Below are positions 1 through 8,106 of a DNA stretch of 64,000 bases, in pieces. Numbering within the stretch: the first letter of the stretch is position 1; each line of letters starts with the position of its first letter. Under the pieces are notes generated by a model. It was not told where the DNA came from and did no database searches. It saw only the letters and a program-made list of their open reading frames with translations. The translations under genes were made by a program, and so were the position numbers. Source of the DNA: Salinimonas iocasae (GTDB taxonomy: Bacteria; Pseudomonadota; Gammaproteobacteria; Enterobacterales; Alteromonadaceae); contig NZ_CP039852.1 in assembly GCF_006228385.1 (NCBI RefSeq), positions 1,302,001 through 1,366,000 on the forward strand, given 5' to 3'.

Positions 1-114
1 CAGTATATACAAAAAACCTTGTTTGCCCTGCTCAAAGGTAAATTTGTTAAGCCGTAAATAGATAATCCACAGTACACAAAGAATAAGTGGAACGAGTACG
101 ATAATCTTAAGCAC
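1..114 (-). CDS. Possible small membrane protein, partial at left edge
   Basis: An open frame on the minus strand runs from a possible GTG start at 114 off the left edge, giving 38 residues. They begin MLKIIVLVPLILCVLWIIYL, which is one strong transmembrane helix followed by a polar stretch (RLNKFTFEQGKQG) and another hydrophobic start. A purine-rich AAAGAAAG lies 7-14 bases before the GTG and could act as a ribosome site. The frame starts just after the stop of another minus-strand open frame (129), as in an operon. I do not recognise the family. The helix-like composition argues for real coding, but the piece is short and the start is uncertain. Confidence 0.4.
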   Translation of the reverse strand, partial: MLKIIVLVPLILCVLWIIYLRLNKFTFEQGKQGFLYIL

Positions 115-128
115 AACAAGTCTTTCTT

Positions 129-368
129 TTACAAAGTCATAGACAAATAATGCGTAATTTTTCTGCTGTCGTCCAGTAAATCGGCTCTGTTATAACGAGC
201 CGGCATAATCACTGCGCCTGAGTGGTCTTTCAAAGCCGGTACCTGTAAGGCATTAAAAGTTAAATCCCTTGTCTGATTTGGGGTAATCCAATACAAACCA
301 GTGTCTGTTTGCCAGCTTAAGTGTGTGACTTTGGCTACACATTGAAAGCCCGTCCAGAACAGCCCTGG
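129..368 (-). pseudogene. Open frame of 79 codons, possible gene remnant
   Basis: Between two stops on the minus strand there is a frame with no stop for 79 codons and no convincing start near its beginning. The encoded residues include stretches such as TDTGLYWITPNQTRDLTF and MPARYNRADLLDDSRK, which look like ordinary protein rather than noise. The upstream part lacks an ATG, and the frame is closed by TGA at 369-371. It could be the 3' end of a gene whose front has been lost or frameshifted, or a gene with an unusual start. A 21-base near-palindrome (182-202, arms CGGCTC/GAGCCG) lies inside it. The rest of the gap up to 523 shows nothing else recognisable. Confidence 0.22.
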
Positions 369-523
369 TCATTTAATTCCCGGCCTAGAGAGATAACAGC
401 AAATAAATTAAACAAAAGCCTAGATAAAACAGTTGGTTGGCGCGATCATCTGAACTAGGCGGAATGTGGGTACAGTAAATGCTTATTGCTAAGGAGTACG
501 CATTTTTTAAGGACTATGCAGTT

Positions 524-838
524 ATGAAGTTTTCGGCGATGATTCTCTCAGCCTCATTTAGTCTTGTTATTTTAAGTACCTCTTTCAACACAGTTGCTGC
601 TGACCGGGGTCATTTTGCCCCTCAAAGTATCGATAAAACCCGGTCTGAAAAAGCGTTACCAGATGGCTGGCGCAATGAGTTATCCAAAGGCGAAGTGTTG
701 GATTATGATGTCTACAAAAAGGGGAAAGTGGTTTATCGTGATCCTTCAAAGGGCACTGTAGCGTTACGTCTGGAAAATAAAGTCGTCAGGCTTGTAGAAA
801 GTACCCGCGAAATCGTGGACGTACTTCATCCTTTTTAA
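524..838 (+). CDS. Small secreted protein, RcnB-like fold possible
   Basis: The protein has 104 residues from the ATG at 524. A Sec signal peptide is evident: MKFSAM, a hydrophobic core (ILSASFSLVILSTSF) and a likely cleavage after TVAA. The mature part is polar and ends with a pattern (DYDVYKKGKVVYRD, then VRLVESTREIVDVL) that resembles the C-terminal motif of RcnB-like periplasmic proteins. That match is by eye and weak. The start at 524 is preferred over an ATG at 479 because TAAGGA lies about 10 bases before it and because the signal peptide then begins at residue 1. It stands alone, 94 bases before dapE on the same strand. Confidence 0.65.
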   Translation: MKFSAMILSASFSLVILSTSFNTVAADRGHFAPQSIDKTRSEKALPDGWRNELSKGEVLDYDVYKKGKVVYRDPSKGTVALRLENKVVRLVESTREIVDVLHPF

Positions 839-932
839 TTGAATTCACTATAATGTCGTAAAACCGTTATCTGCCTGTCATAAGACTCGTATCAACTTAA
901 AAGCCTGTTTCATCGTTAGAGATAAAGTAGGT

Positions 933-2093
933 ATGTCAGAAGCCGCTAACCGGTCAGACTACATTCATCGTAGTCTTCATTACTCACATGAACTCATTGC
1001 GCGCCAGTCAGTAACACCAGAGGATAACGGGTGCCAGAGATTTCTTAGCCAGTACCTGTCCTCAGCCGGTTTCAGTTGTAAGCATTACCAGGTAAACGGT
1101 GTTTCAAATCTAATCGCCAGGTGGGGAAGCGGTCCCTCCCATTTTGCGTTTTGTGGCCACACTGACGTTGTTTCACCTGGCCCCCTAGAGGAGTGGCATA
1201 CCGACCCGTTCACGCCTGTATTTCGTGATAATATGCTGTTCGGGCGTGGGGCTGCTGATATGAAAAGTGGAATTGCAGCGATGCTGGCCGCAACCGAACG
1301 TTCTGTTCACCTTATGAATCCGCACGAATATTCCTTTTGGTGGCTTATCACCAGCGACGAGGAAGGAGAGGCGTTATATGGCACGAGCTGGATGAAAAAA
1401 GAGCTCGATAAGCAAGGTATCAAACTCAACGCTTGTCTTATTGGTGAACCAACCGCGTCACGAAGCAGTGGTGATACGATTAAGGTAGGGCGCCGGGGCG
1501 CATTATCCGGCTCTGTCGTGGTCAGGGGGAAACAGGGGCATGTTGCCTATCCCGGTAGCTGCCGAAACGCTATTCACACCGCCAGTGATATTATTCAGGC
1601 GCTAACCTGTCATCGCTGGGGCGCTGGCTCAGCAGATTTTCCCGGGACGTCTCTGCAGATTACGCATGTTGATACCGGAGCATGGGTGGATAATCTGGTA
1701 CCCGGAGCAGCACGTATCGCATTCAATGTTCGTTACGATGCTGAGTATTCCAATGATTCCCTGGTAGCGCTTCTGACTTCGCTGATAAAAAATGTATCAC
1801 CGCATACGCAGATTCACTGGTCACGTCCCTGTTCACCTTATCTGACAAAATCCAGAGCCAACGATTGCTGGCTTCAGCGTTGTGAGCGCGCAATCGTAAA
1901 TACCACGGGTAAATATCCTTTGTTAAGTACTGCCGGGGGCACCTCGGATGGTCGCTTTTTCGATTCCTCAACGCAAATAATCGAAGTGGGCGTCCCCAAC
2001 AGTACTATTCATCAGGCAAACGAATGTGTACACCTATGTGACATTATTACGCTGGAAGATATATATACCGATATATTGCAGGGGTTAGTGTAA
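933..2093 (+). CDS. dapE: Succinyl-diaminopimelate desuccinylase DapE
   Basis: DapE hydrolyses N-succinyl-LL-diaminopimelate to LL-diaminopimelate and succinate, in lysine and peptidoglycan precursor synthesis in the cytoplasm. The 386 residues show the M20 dinuclear zinc pattern: GHTDVV (H76, D78), GAADMKSG (D109), SDEEG (E143/E144), LIGEPT and a late PNSTIHQANE histidine. The dimerisation domain lies between about residues 180 and 295 (VGRRGALSG...GKQGHVAYP). Length is close to the 375 residues of the E. coli enzyme. It faces an olsF-like gene convergently across 59 bases holding a GC-rich hairpin. Confidence 0.93.
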   Translation: MSEAANRSDYIHRSLHYSHELIARQSVTPEDNGCQRFLSQYLSSAGFSCKHYQVNGVSNLIARWGSGPSHFAFCGHTDVVSPGPLEEWHTDPFTPVFRDNMLFGRGAADMKSGIAAMLAATERSVHLMNPHEYSFWWLITSDEEGEALYGTSWMKKELDKQGIKLNACLIGEPTASRSSGDTIKVGRRGALSGSVVVRGKQGHVAYPGSCRNAIHTASDIIQALTCHRWGAGSADFPGTSLQITHVDTGAWVDNLVPGAARIAFNVRYDAEYSNDSLVALLTSLIKNVSPHTQIHWSRPCSPYLTKSRANDCWLQRCERAIVNTTGKYPLLSTAGGTSDGRFFDSSTQIIEVGVPNSTIHQANECVHLCDIITLEDIYTDILQGLV

Positions 2094-2117
2094 CCGTTCA
2101 GGTAAGCAGAGGCAGCA

Positions 2118-2138
2118 ACGGGGAGGCAAGCTCCCCGT
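2118..2138. terminator. GC-rich hairpin between convergent dapE and olsF-like gene
   Basis: ACGGGGAG pairs perfectly with CTCCCCGT around a 5-base loop, an 8-bp stem in the 59-base space between two convergent genes. There is no T-run on either side, so it is not a textbook intrinsic terminator. It may still block read-through or protect 3' ends. Confidence 0.4.
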
Positions 2139-2152
2139 ACTCCCAAGGGCTG

Positions 2153-3874
2153 TCAGGCAGTAGCTTTCACGTTAGCCTGAGACAGATAACGATTGCGCTT
2201 TTTCGCGGTGAGTAGTTGCAGATCGACCACTATTAACCCGTCAACGCAATCTGCAAAATCCGGGTCGACATTAAAGTCTAAAAAGCCTACGCCTTCAGGC
2301 TCACAAATTTCAGTGTATTGTTTGTAAAGTGTGGGCACATTAACCCCCATATTTGCAAGCAGGCTTTTGAGTTCGGTAAACGCTGCCTTGTATGGCATAT
2401 CGCCGAAATGTTTGAGCTTTTCGCTGCATACGGGGTAGGGTAGCGTTGCTTTGGCATTCCCGAAACGTGCCGGAAACTGCGCCTGGTAGAAAGCAACCAG
2501 TAAGTCACGGGCAGGCTTTGGATAGGCATTGCTGATACTTACCGCACCAAATAAATATCGGTAGTCAGGGTAGCGCTGTAAAAATGCACCGATACCGTAC
2601 CACAAATAATCCAGACTGCGCTTTCCCCAGTACCGTGGTTGTACGAAACTTCGGCCCAGCTCAAGTCCCTTTGAAAACATTGTATGGTTATCGTCGTTAT
2701 AGTCAAACAGGGTGGCTGAGTACAGGCCTGCGGGATGAGCAGGATCGGCAAGTGTCGCCGCATCGCCAAAGCGGTACGCTCCCACAATTTCTAAATCGGT
2801 ATTGTCCCAAAGAATAAGGTGGAAATAATGCGAGTCGTACTTATCAATATCTCTGCGCGTATTTGTTCCTTCACCCACGGCGCGAAATGCCAGCTCCCGC
2901 AATCTGCCAATTTCACGCATAATGGCAGAGGACCCACTATGTTGAAAAAGATAAATCGCTTTGCCATCTGCAGTCTGTCCGAGATGCTCGCATTGCTGAG
3001 TTATCGCCTTTGCCAGTACCTGACGATCTTCAGGAAGCGCGATAGCTGATTGCGTAGGCAAAATACCCTTTTTATCATTGCCCACACGATACAGATGATG
3101 TTTGAAAAGTTTTACCTGCTCTTTCATGCTTAATGACAATGACTGATACCCACTATGCGGGATCAGTTCGCCGATACGAATGGGCAAATGGTTCCGTCGT
3201 TGCCTGAACATTTCTTTAACCAGCAACGTGGTTGCCAATGGCTTATACAGCATTGAAACACTGTAGAATACCGGAGAATTTCGGGCATCAATGTAAACAG
3301 GCAGTATAGGCGCCTCGGCGTGTCTGGCTATGCGTAAAAAGCCGCTGTGCCAGTGTGTGTCTCTGACTCCCTGAGGGCGCAGTCGTGATACTTCGCCGGC
3401 GGGAAATATTAGCAACGCACCGTCTGCATTAAGATGTGCCTGCATAGCCTGGAAACTTTGTCTTGGCGTTCCCCCCTGCATATTGTTGACCGGCACCAGC
3501 ATATTATTCAGCGGCGATATTGCCATCAGCATCTGGTTCGCGACCACCTTTACATCGCGACGTACTTCACTGAGCAATTTAATCAGTGCCAGCGCATCCA
3601 GCGAGCCGATGGGATGATTGGCGACAATCACCACGCGACCTTCACTGGGTATGCGTTCTTTTTCATTATGACGTGTGGAATAACTGACAGTAAAGTAAGC
3701 CAGCACCTGCTCTACAAAATCGATATCCTGATAATGGGGATAGGTTTCACCAAATGCTTTTATTTCACGTTCGTGGAGCAGGTGTCGCAAAATATAAGAA
3801 ACAGGGCGGGACAACCAGCGGTTTCCGGCGACATGCGGGTAATGTTTGTTAAGCACATCATCAACAGTGAACAT
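2153..3874 (-). CDS. olsF: OlsF-like bifunctional ornithine lipid acyltransferase
   Basis: This 573-residue protein joins two acyltransferase domains. The N-terminal half (about 70-265) is PlsC/OlsA-like: VANHPIGSLD holds the catalytic His/Asp motif with one extra residue (HX5D), and LLIFPAGEVSR matches the FPEG-type motif. The C-terminal half (about 300-520) is OlsB/GNAT-like: IGRLRELAFRAVGEG, EIVGAYR, SKGLELGRSFVQPRYWG and LFGAVSISNAYP. This fused order is that of Serratia OlsF, in which the C-terminal domain acylates ornithine and the N-terminal domain adds the second acyl chain. The product would be an ornithine lipid, a phosphorus-free membrane lipid. It lies 26 bases downstream of an LpxH-like gene on the same strand. 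Function is inferred from architecture. Confidence 0.78.
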   Translation of the reverse strand: MFTVDDVLNKHYPHVAGNRWLSRPVSYILRHLLHEREIKAFGETYPHYQDIDFVEQVLAYFTVSYSTRHNEKERIPSEGRVVIVANHPIGSLDALALIKLLSEVRRDVKVVANQMLMAISPLNNMLVPVNNMQGGTPRQSFQAMQAHLNADGALLIFPAGEVSRLRPQGVRDTHWHSGFLRIARHAEAPILPVYIDARNSPVFYSVSMLYKPLATTLLVKEMFRQRRNHLPIRIGELIPHSGYQSLSLSMKEQVKLFKHHLYRVGNDKKGILPTQSAIALPEDRQVLAKAITQQCEHLGQTADGKAIYLFQHSGSSAIMREIGRLRELAFRAVGEGTNTRRDIDKYDSHYFHLILWDNTDLEIVGAYRFGDAATLADPAHPAGLYSATLFDYNDDNHTMFSKGLELGRSFVQPRYWGKRSLDYLWYGIGAFLQRYPDYRYLFGAVSISNAYPKPARDLLVAFYQAQFPARFGNAKATLPYPVCSEKLKHFGDMPYKAAFTELKSLLANMGVNVPTLYKQYTEICEPEGVGFLDFNVDPDFADCVDGLIVVDLQLLTAKKRNRYLSQANVKATA

Positions 3875-3900
3875 TCATGTACCTTTTTAAATTTATTTTA

Positions 3901-4692
3901 TTATGCTGCTTTAGAAGGATGGGGTTCGGACTCCGTCGCGCACTGCCATGGACATCCGGACAGGTAGTGAATGAGTGATAAATTGCCGTATTTATCTTCA
4001 GCCAGGGCTGTGCAATTTTCTACCCAGTCGCCATCGTTAATGTAATGAATACCGCCAAGGTAGCGTTGTTCCGGATGATGAATGTGGCCACAAATGATGC
4101 CATCCACTTCAAGGGCTTTGGCATAGTTACAGCACGCCTGACGATAGCGGGCGATGGCAAGGTTAGCGCTTTTTATATGTTGTTTGATAAAACCAGCCAG
4201 CGACCAGTATTCGCGTTTTTGCCAGAATCGATAACGGTTGTACCAGCGGTTGATAAATAGCAGCAGGTCATATGCCTTATCGCCAATCCAGGCGTGAAAC
4301 CGACCCAGCGTCACTTCATCATCAAACTGATCGCCGTGCAAAACCAGATAGCGCTTACCGTCAGCGGTGGTATGAATAAGCTCCCGAGCTATATCAATTT
4401 TGCCAAACGCCATACCGGAATAGCGTTGTAAAGGTGCATCGTGGTTGCCCGGCAGGTAAATAACCCGGGTTCCGGACTCAGATAACAACATAAGCTTTTT
4501 TATAACCAGATTATGCGCCTCTGGCCAGCGAAAGTGGCGTGTCATTTCCCACATATCAATAATGTCGCCAACCAGATAAAGGGTTCCGACAGATATGTTT
4601 TCCAGAAAGTGTAAAAGATGTTCAGCTTTGCAGTCGCGATGACCCAGATGTAAGTCGGATATCCAAAGCGTTTTATAATGCGTATGTGACAT
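3901..4692 (-). CDS. LpxH-like metallophosphoesterase
   Basis: This is a calcineurin-like phosphoesterase of the UDP-2,3-diacylglucosamine diphosphatase (LpxH) superfamily. All metal motifs are present in order: SDLHLG, GDIIDMWE, YLPGNHD, VLHGDQFD and CGHIHHP. From the ATG at 4692 it has 263 residues; a TTG at 4704 is also in frame but has a weaker ribosome site. It is longer than E. coli LpxH (240 residues) and belongs to the branch often annotated only as UDP-2,3-diacylglucosamine diphosphatase. Co-transcription with the OlsF-like gene suggests a membrane-lipid substrate. Whether it acts in lipid A synthesis cannot be read from sequence, because a canonical LpxH may lie elsewhere. Confidence 0.8.
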   Translation of the reverse strand: MSHTHYKTLWISDLHLGHRDCKAEHLLHFLENISVGTLYLVGDIIDMWEMTRHFRWPEAHNLVIKKLMLLSESGTRVIYLPGNHDAPLQRYSGMAFGKIDIARELIHTTADGKRYLVLHGDQFDDEVTLGRFHAWIGDKAYDLLLFINRWYNRYRFWQKREYWSLAGFIKQHIKSANLAIARYRQACCNYAKALEVDGIICGHIHHPEQRYLGGIHYINDGDWVENCTALAEDKYGNLSLIHYLSGCPWQCATESEPHPSKAA

Positions 4693-4830
4693 GACAGCGT
4701 CCAAAGTTGCCAGCTTTCATACCGATAGTAGAAAGGGGACGTGACAGGTTGGTGACGTTATGTTGACGTTAATGTGACAGCGAAGAAGGCAAAATTAGTA
4801 TTGGAAGGGCTGCTGGTAAATTATAGATAT

Positions 4831-4857
4831 AAAAAAAGCGCCTTTCGGCGCTTTTTT
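4831..4857. terminator. Bidirectional intrinsic terminator after rpsT
   Basis: GCGCC and GGCGC pair around a TTTC loop, flanked by an A-run on the left and a T-run on the right, so it can terminate on either strand. On the minus strand it lies about 20 bases after the rpsT stop codon. Confidence 0.9.
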
Positions 4858-4878
4858 ACCACACATCACAAAGATGTC

Positions 4879-5139
4879 TTACATAGCTTTGATTTTAGCA
4901 GCAAGACGGCTCTTATGACGAGCAGCTTTGTTCTTGTGAATCAAACCTTTGGTAGCCATTCTGTCAAGAATCGGAGTCGCAGAGGCAAGTGCTGCTTGAG
5001 CACCTTCTTTATCGCCTTTAGCGATAGCCGCTACAACTTTTTTGATGCTTGTACGAGTCATGGAGCGGCGGCTGGCATTATGCTGACGACGCTTTTCGGC
5101 TTGAATTGCACGTTTCTTAGCAGACTTAATGTTAGCCAA
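4879..5139 (-). CDS. rpsT: 30S ribosomal protein S20
   Basis: S20 is a primary 16S rRNA binding protein of the small subunit. The 86 residues start [18 protein letters not shown] and end [12 protein letters not shown], with the basic helical composition and length usual for the family. It is divergent from murJ, the arrangement seen in many gammaproteobacteria, and is followed by a strong terminator at 4831-4857. In E. coli S20 represses its own translation; no control element was identified here. Confidence 0.97.
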   Translation of the reverse strand: MANIKSAKKRAIQAEKRRQHNASRRSMTRTSIKKVVAAIAKGDKEGAQAALASATPILDRMATKGLIHKNKAARHKSRLAAKIKAM

Positions 5140-5448
5140 GGTGTAACTCCCAAAATAAATTCATGTCAAAAACGAGGGTGCGGATTGTGCCTAGCAATCG
5201 CTTATTTGTCAAACTATTTCGCATAAACATTAAATTAACTGTTTTGCAGGCCTGACGCGGCTGATGGCATATCCGTAGTGGGCGCGAATTATATCAGCTG
5301 AATCACCTGAATTCATCCTCCTTATGGCATTAAATCATACGCTGGCGAGATTTAATGATGTGGTGGTGCAGAAGATTTCTAAAATTGCTGCATTCGGCTA
5401 TAGTGTGGCCCCTTTATTTGTGCTCAATAACGTATTGGTTGAGGCTCT
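5140..5448. other. Divergent rpsT/murJ intergenic region
   Basis: These 309 bases lie between the starts of rpsT (minus) and murJ (plus) and must hold both promoters. The sequence is AT-rich near rpsT. No open frame of interest and no clear repeat was seen. I could not assign a -35/-10 pair with confidence. Confidence 0.5.
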
Positions 5449-7008
5449 GTGTCGAGTAAATTATTAAAATCCGGGTTAGTGGTGTCTGTAATGACACTTA
5501 TTTCACGTATTCTGGGATTGGCCAGGGACGTCGTCGTAGCGCGGTTGATGGGGGACGGGGCGGCTGCCGATGTGTTTTTCTTTGCCAATAAAATTCCTAA
5601 CTTCCTGCGACGTTTGTTTGCCGAAGGGGCATTTGCACAGGCTTTTATTCCGGTACTAACCGAAGTACATCACCTAGATGATAAGAAAGCATTGCGGGAG
5701 TTCGTCGCTAAAATCTCTGGCACACTCGGTGCGATAGTGTTTGTCGTATCGATAATTGGGGTTATCGCTTCACCGGTGCTGGCGGCATTGTTTGGAACAG
5801 GCTGGTTTATTGACTATTTAAATGATGAACCCGGCGGCGATAAGTTCACCCTGGCATCCACGATGTTAAAAATTACTTTTCCTTATCTGGCGTTTATCTC
5901 ATTAACGGGATTATCAGGGGCAATTCTTAACACGCTCAATAAGTTTGCCGTTGCTGCATTCACGCCGGTATTGCTTAATGTCTGTATTATCAGCTTTGCC
6001 ATATGGGTTGCGCCATCAATGGCACAACCTGCCTACGCGCTCGCCTGGGGGGTGTTCGTTGGGGGCATCGTACAGCTTGGTTTTCAACTTCCCTTTTTGT
6101 ACAGAGCAGGCTTATTAGTTAAGCCCCGGTGGGGCTGGCACGATGACAATGTCGTAAAGGTGAGAAAGCTGATGATTCCTGCACTCTTCGGCGTGTCAGT
6201 AGGACAATTGAATCTGTTGTTCGATACATTTATCGCCAGCTTTCTGGTGACAGGGTCTATCAGCTGGCTTTATTACTCTGACCGATTACTTGAATTTCCA
6301 CTAGGATTGTTCGGTATTGCTATTGCAACCGTCATCTTGCCTACTTTGTCCCGCAACCATGTCACTAAAGATCCAACCTCGTTTTCCAGTAATATGGACT
6401 GGGCAGTAAGAATGGTGTCAGTGCTGGGGCTTCCTGCAGCGGTTGGGCTCGGGCTAATGGCCGAGCCTATTTTGACGGTTATTTTTCAGCGTGGCGAATT
6501 TACTCCTCAGACCGCAGAATTTGCGTCCTATTCTTTGACTGCGTATGCCTTCGGACTGTGGTTTTTCATGCTGGTAAAAGTCTTTGCTCCGGGATTTTAC
6601 TCAAGACAGGATACAAAAACGCCGGTTAAGTTCGGTATCTGGAGTATGGCTGCTAATATGGTGTTCAATCTGATATTTGCCATTCCTTACGGGTACATCG
6701 GACTGGCTATTGCAACCAGTTTGTCAGCGGCACTGAATGCCGGCTTGCTTTATGCCCGGCTTCATTCCACTCACGTTTACAAGTTTTCCGGTCAGACCGT
6801 GCTATTTTTACTGCGCACCACAGTGGCCTGTGCCGCAATGGGCGTTGTTATTGTTTATTTCGATCTCGGTGATGCTTTTTACCTGCTGGATTTGTGGCCT
6901 CAAATACTTCATGTAGGCAAAACAATAGGCGCAGCCGTGCTGACGTTTGCCGCTGTCATGTTGGTGCTGGGCACCCGGCCTGCGCACCTGAGTTCGTCAG
7001 GTAGCTAA
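5449..7008 (+). CDS. murJ: Lipid II flippase MurJ
   Basis: MurJ moves the peptidoglycan precursor lipid II across the inner membrane. The 519-residue protein is almost entirely hydrophobic and fits 14 transmembrane segments. The N-terminus carries the conserved SRILGLARDVVVARLMG and FFFANKIPNFLRRLFAEGAF motifs, which include the arginines lining the central cavity. The start is a GTG at 5449. The gene follows rpsT divergently and precedes ribF and ileS, the standard order in this class. Confidence 0.95.
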   Translation: MSSKLLKSGLVVSVMTLISRILGLARDVVVARLMGDGAAADVFFFANKIPNFLRRLFAEGAFAQAFIPVLTEVHHLDDKKALREFVAKISGTLGAIVFVVSIIGVIASPVLAALFGTGWFIDYLNDEPGGDKFTLASTMLKITFPYLAFISLTGLSGAILNTLNKFAVAAFTPVLLNVCIISFAIWVAPSMAQPAYALAWGVFVGGIVQLGFQLPFLYRAGLLVKPRWGWHDDNVVKVRKLMIPALFGVSVGQLNLLFDTFIASFLVTGSISWLYYSDRLLEFPLGLFGIAIATVILPTLSRNHVTKDPTSFSSNMDWAVRMVSVLGLPAAVGLGLMAEPILTVIFQRGEFTPQTAEFASYSLTAYAFGLWFFMLVKVFAPGFYSRQDTKTPVKFGIWSMAANMVFNLIFAIPYGYIGLAIATSLSAALNAGLLYARLHSTHVYKFSGQTVLFLLRTTVACAAMGVVIVYFDLGDAFYLLDLWPQILHVGKTIGAAVLTFAAVMLVLGTRPAHLSSSGS

Positions 7009-7101
7009 AACTGCATTGACAGTCATTGGTATTACGCGTTGGGTCGTTTATAATCGCGTGTTTTGTGTCTGAGAATTAACTTTAAAGGGTACCGGCAAGT
7101 T

Positions 7102-8025
7102 GTGGAATTAATCAGAGGCCTGCATAACCTGCGAGACAGGCACCGTGGCTGCGTGCTGACCATCGGCAAGTTTGATGGGGTACATGAAGGTCACAAGGCG
7201 GTATTGAAAAACGTACTGGAAAAAGCCAGAGAGCTGGACTTACCTGCCACGGTGATGGTTTTTGAGCCACAGCCTGAAGAAGTGTTTACGCCAGATAAAG
7301 CGCCAGCCAGATTGAGCACGCTTGCTGAGAAATACCGCTTGCTAAAGCAACAGGGCGTCGACCGATTACTGTGTGTGCGTTTCAATAAAGCATTCGCCAG
7401 TCAGCAGGCTGATACCTTTGTTCAGGAATTACTGGTAAATAAGCTCGGTGTGCAATTTCTTGTAGTGGGCGATGACTTTCGTTTTGGTAAAGGTCGCCAG
7501 GGTGACTTTACCATGCTCAAAGAAGCCGGCCAGAAGAGTGGCTTTGAAGTTGTTAGTACCCAGAGCTTTCGTGTCGATGACAGGCGTATCAGCTCTACAG
7601 CTGTCAGGCAGGCCCTAAATGATGGCGCTTTCGATAAAGCTGCTTCAATGCTGGGCAGACCGTTTAGTATCACGGGTCGCGTAGTACATGGCGAAAAAAA
7701 TGGCCGGACAATTGGTTTTCCCACTGCAAACGTGTTGCTCAAACGGTTTCGTACACCACTTAAAGGTGTCTTTGCTGTTACGGTGAACTACCGGCAATGC
7801 GTGTGGCACGGTGTCGCCAACGTTGGAACACGTCCGACACTAAATGGTGAGCAGGTACAACTCGAAGTGCATATTTTTGATGTAAATGCAGACTTGTACG
7901 GTGAGACAATAGAAGTCACCCCACGCTTAAAAATAAGAGACGAAAAAAAGTTCGATTCGTTTGAAGCTTTGAAACAACAGATACAGAATGATGCGCAGGT
8001 TGCGCGTGATTTTTTTAAAGACTAA
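7102..8025 (+). CDS. ribF: Bifunctional riboflavin kinase / FAD synthetase RibF
   Basis: RibF phosphorylates riboflavin to FMN and adenylates FMN to FAD. From the GTG at 7102 it has 307 residues, close to E. coli (313), and begins MELIRGLHNL, the family's usual N-terminus. A TTG-led extension back to 7063 exists but is not conserved in form. The FAD synthetase domain (about 15-190) shows LTIGKFDGVHEGH and ISSTAVRQAL. The flavokinase domain (about 190-305) shows GRTIGFPTANV and GVANVGTRPT. It sits between murJ and ileS. Confidence 0.94.
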   Translation: MELIRGLHNLRDRHRGCVLTIGKFDGVHEGHKAVLKNVLEKARELDLPATVMVFEPQPEEVFTPDKAPARLSTLAEKYRLLKQQGVDRLLCVRFNKAFASQQADTFVQELLVNKLGVQFLVVGDDFRFGKGRQGDFTMLKEAGQKSGFEVVSTQSFRVDDRRISSTAVRQALNDGAFDKAASMLGRPFSITGRVVHGEKNGRTIGFPTANVLLKRFRTPLKGVFAVTVNYRQCVWHGVANVGTRPTLNGEQVQLEVHIFDVNADLYGETIEVTPRLKIRDEKKFDSFEALKQQIQNDAQVARDFFKD

Positions 8026-8106
8026 TTCGTAAGTTGCCGTCAAGGCAGCAATTATTCGGGTACGTGTAGAGCGCGTACAGTTCAGGTGGATGGAAAAAAC
8101 AAGTTT

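Noticed and set aside
3434..3967. 177-codon plus-strand frame opposite the OlsF-like gene
   Set aside because: Antisense shadow; the minus strand carries clear acyltransferase motifs and the plus frame has many Cys/His/Gln runs typical of shadows.
4774..5226. 150-codon plus-strand open frame across rpsT
   Set aside because: It is entirely antisense to the well-supported ribosomal protein S20 gene, and its translation has no family character.
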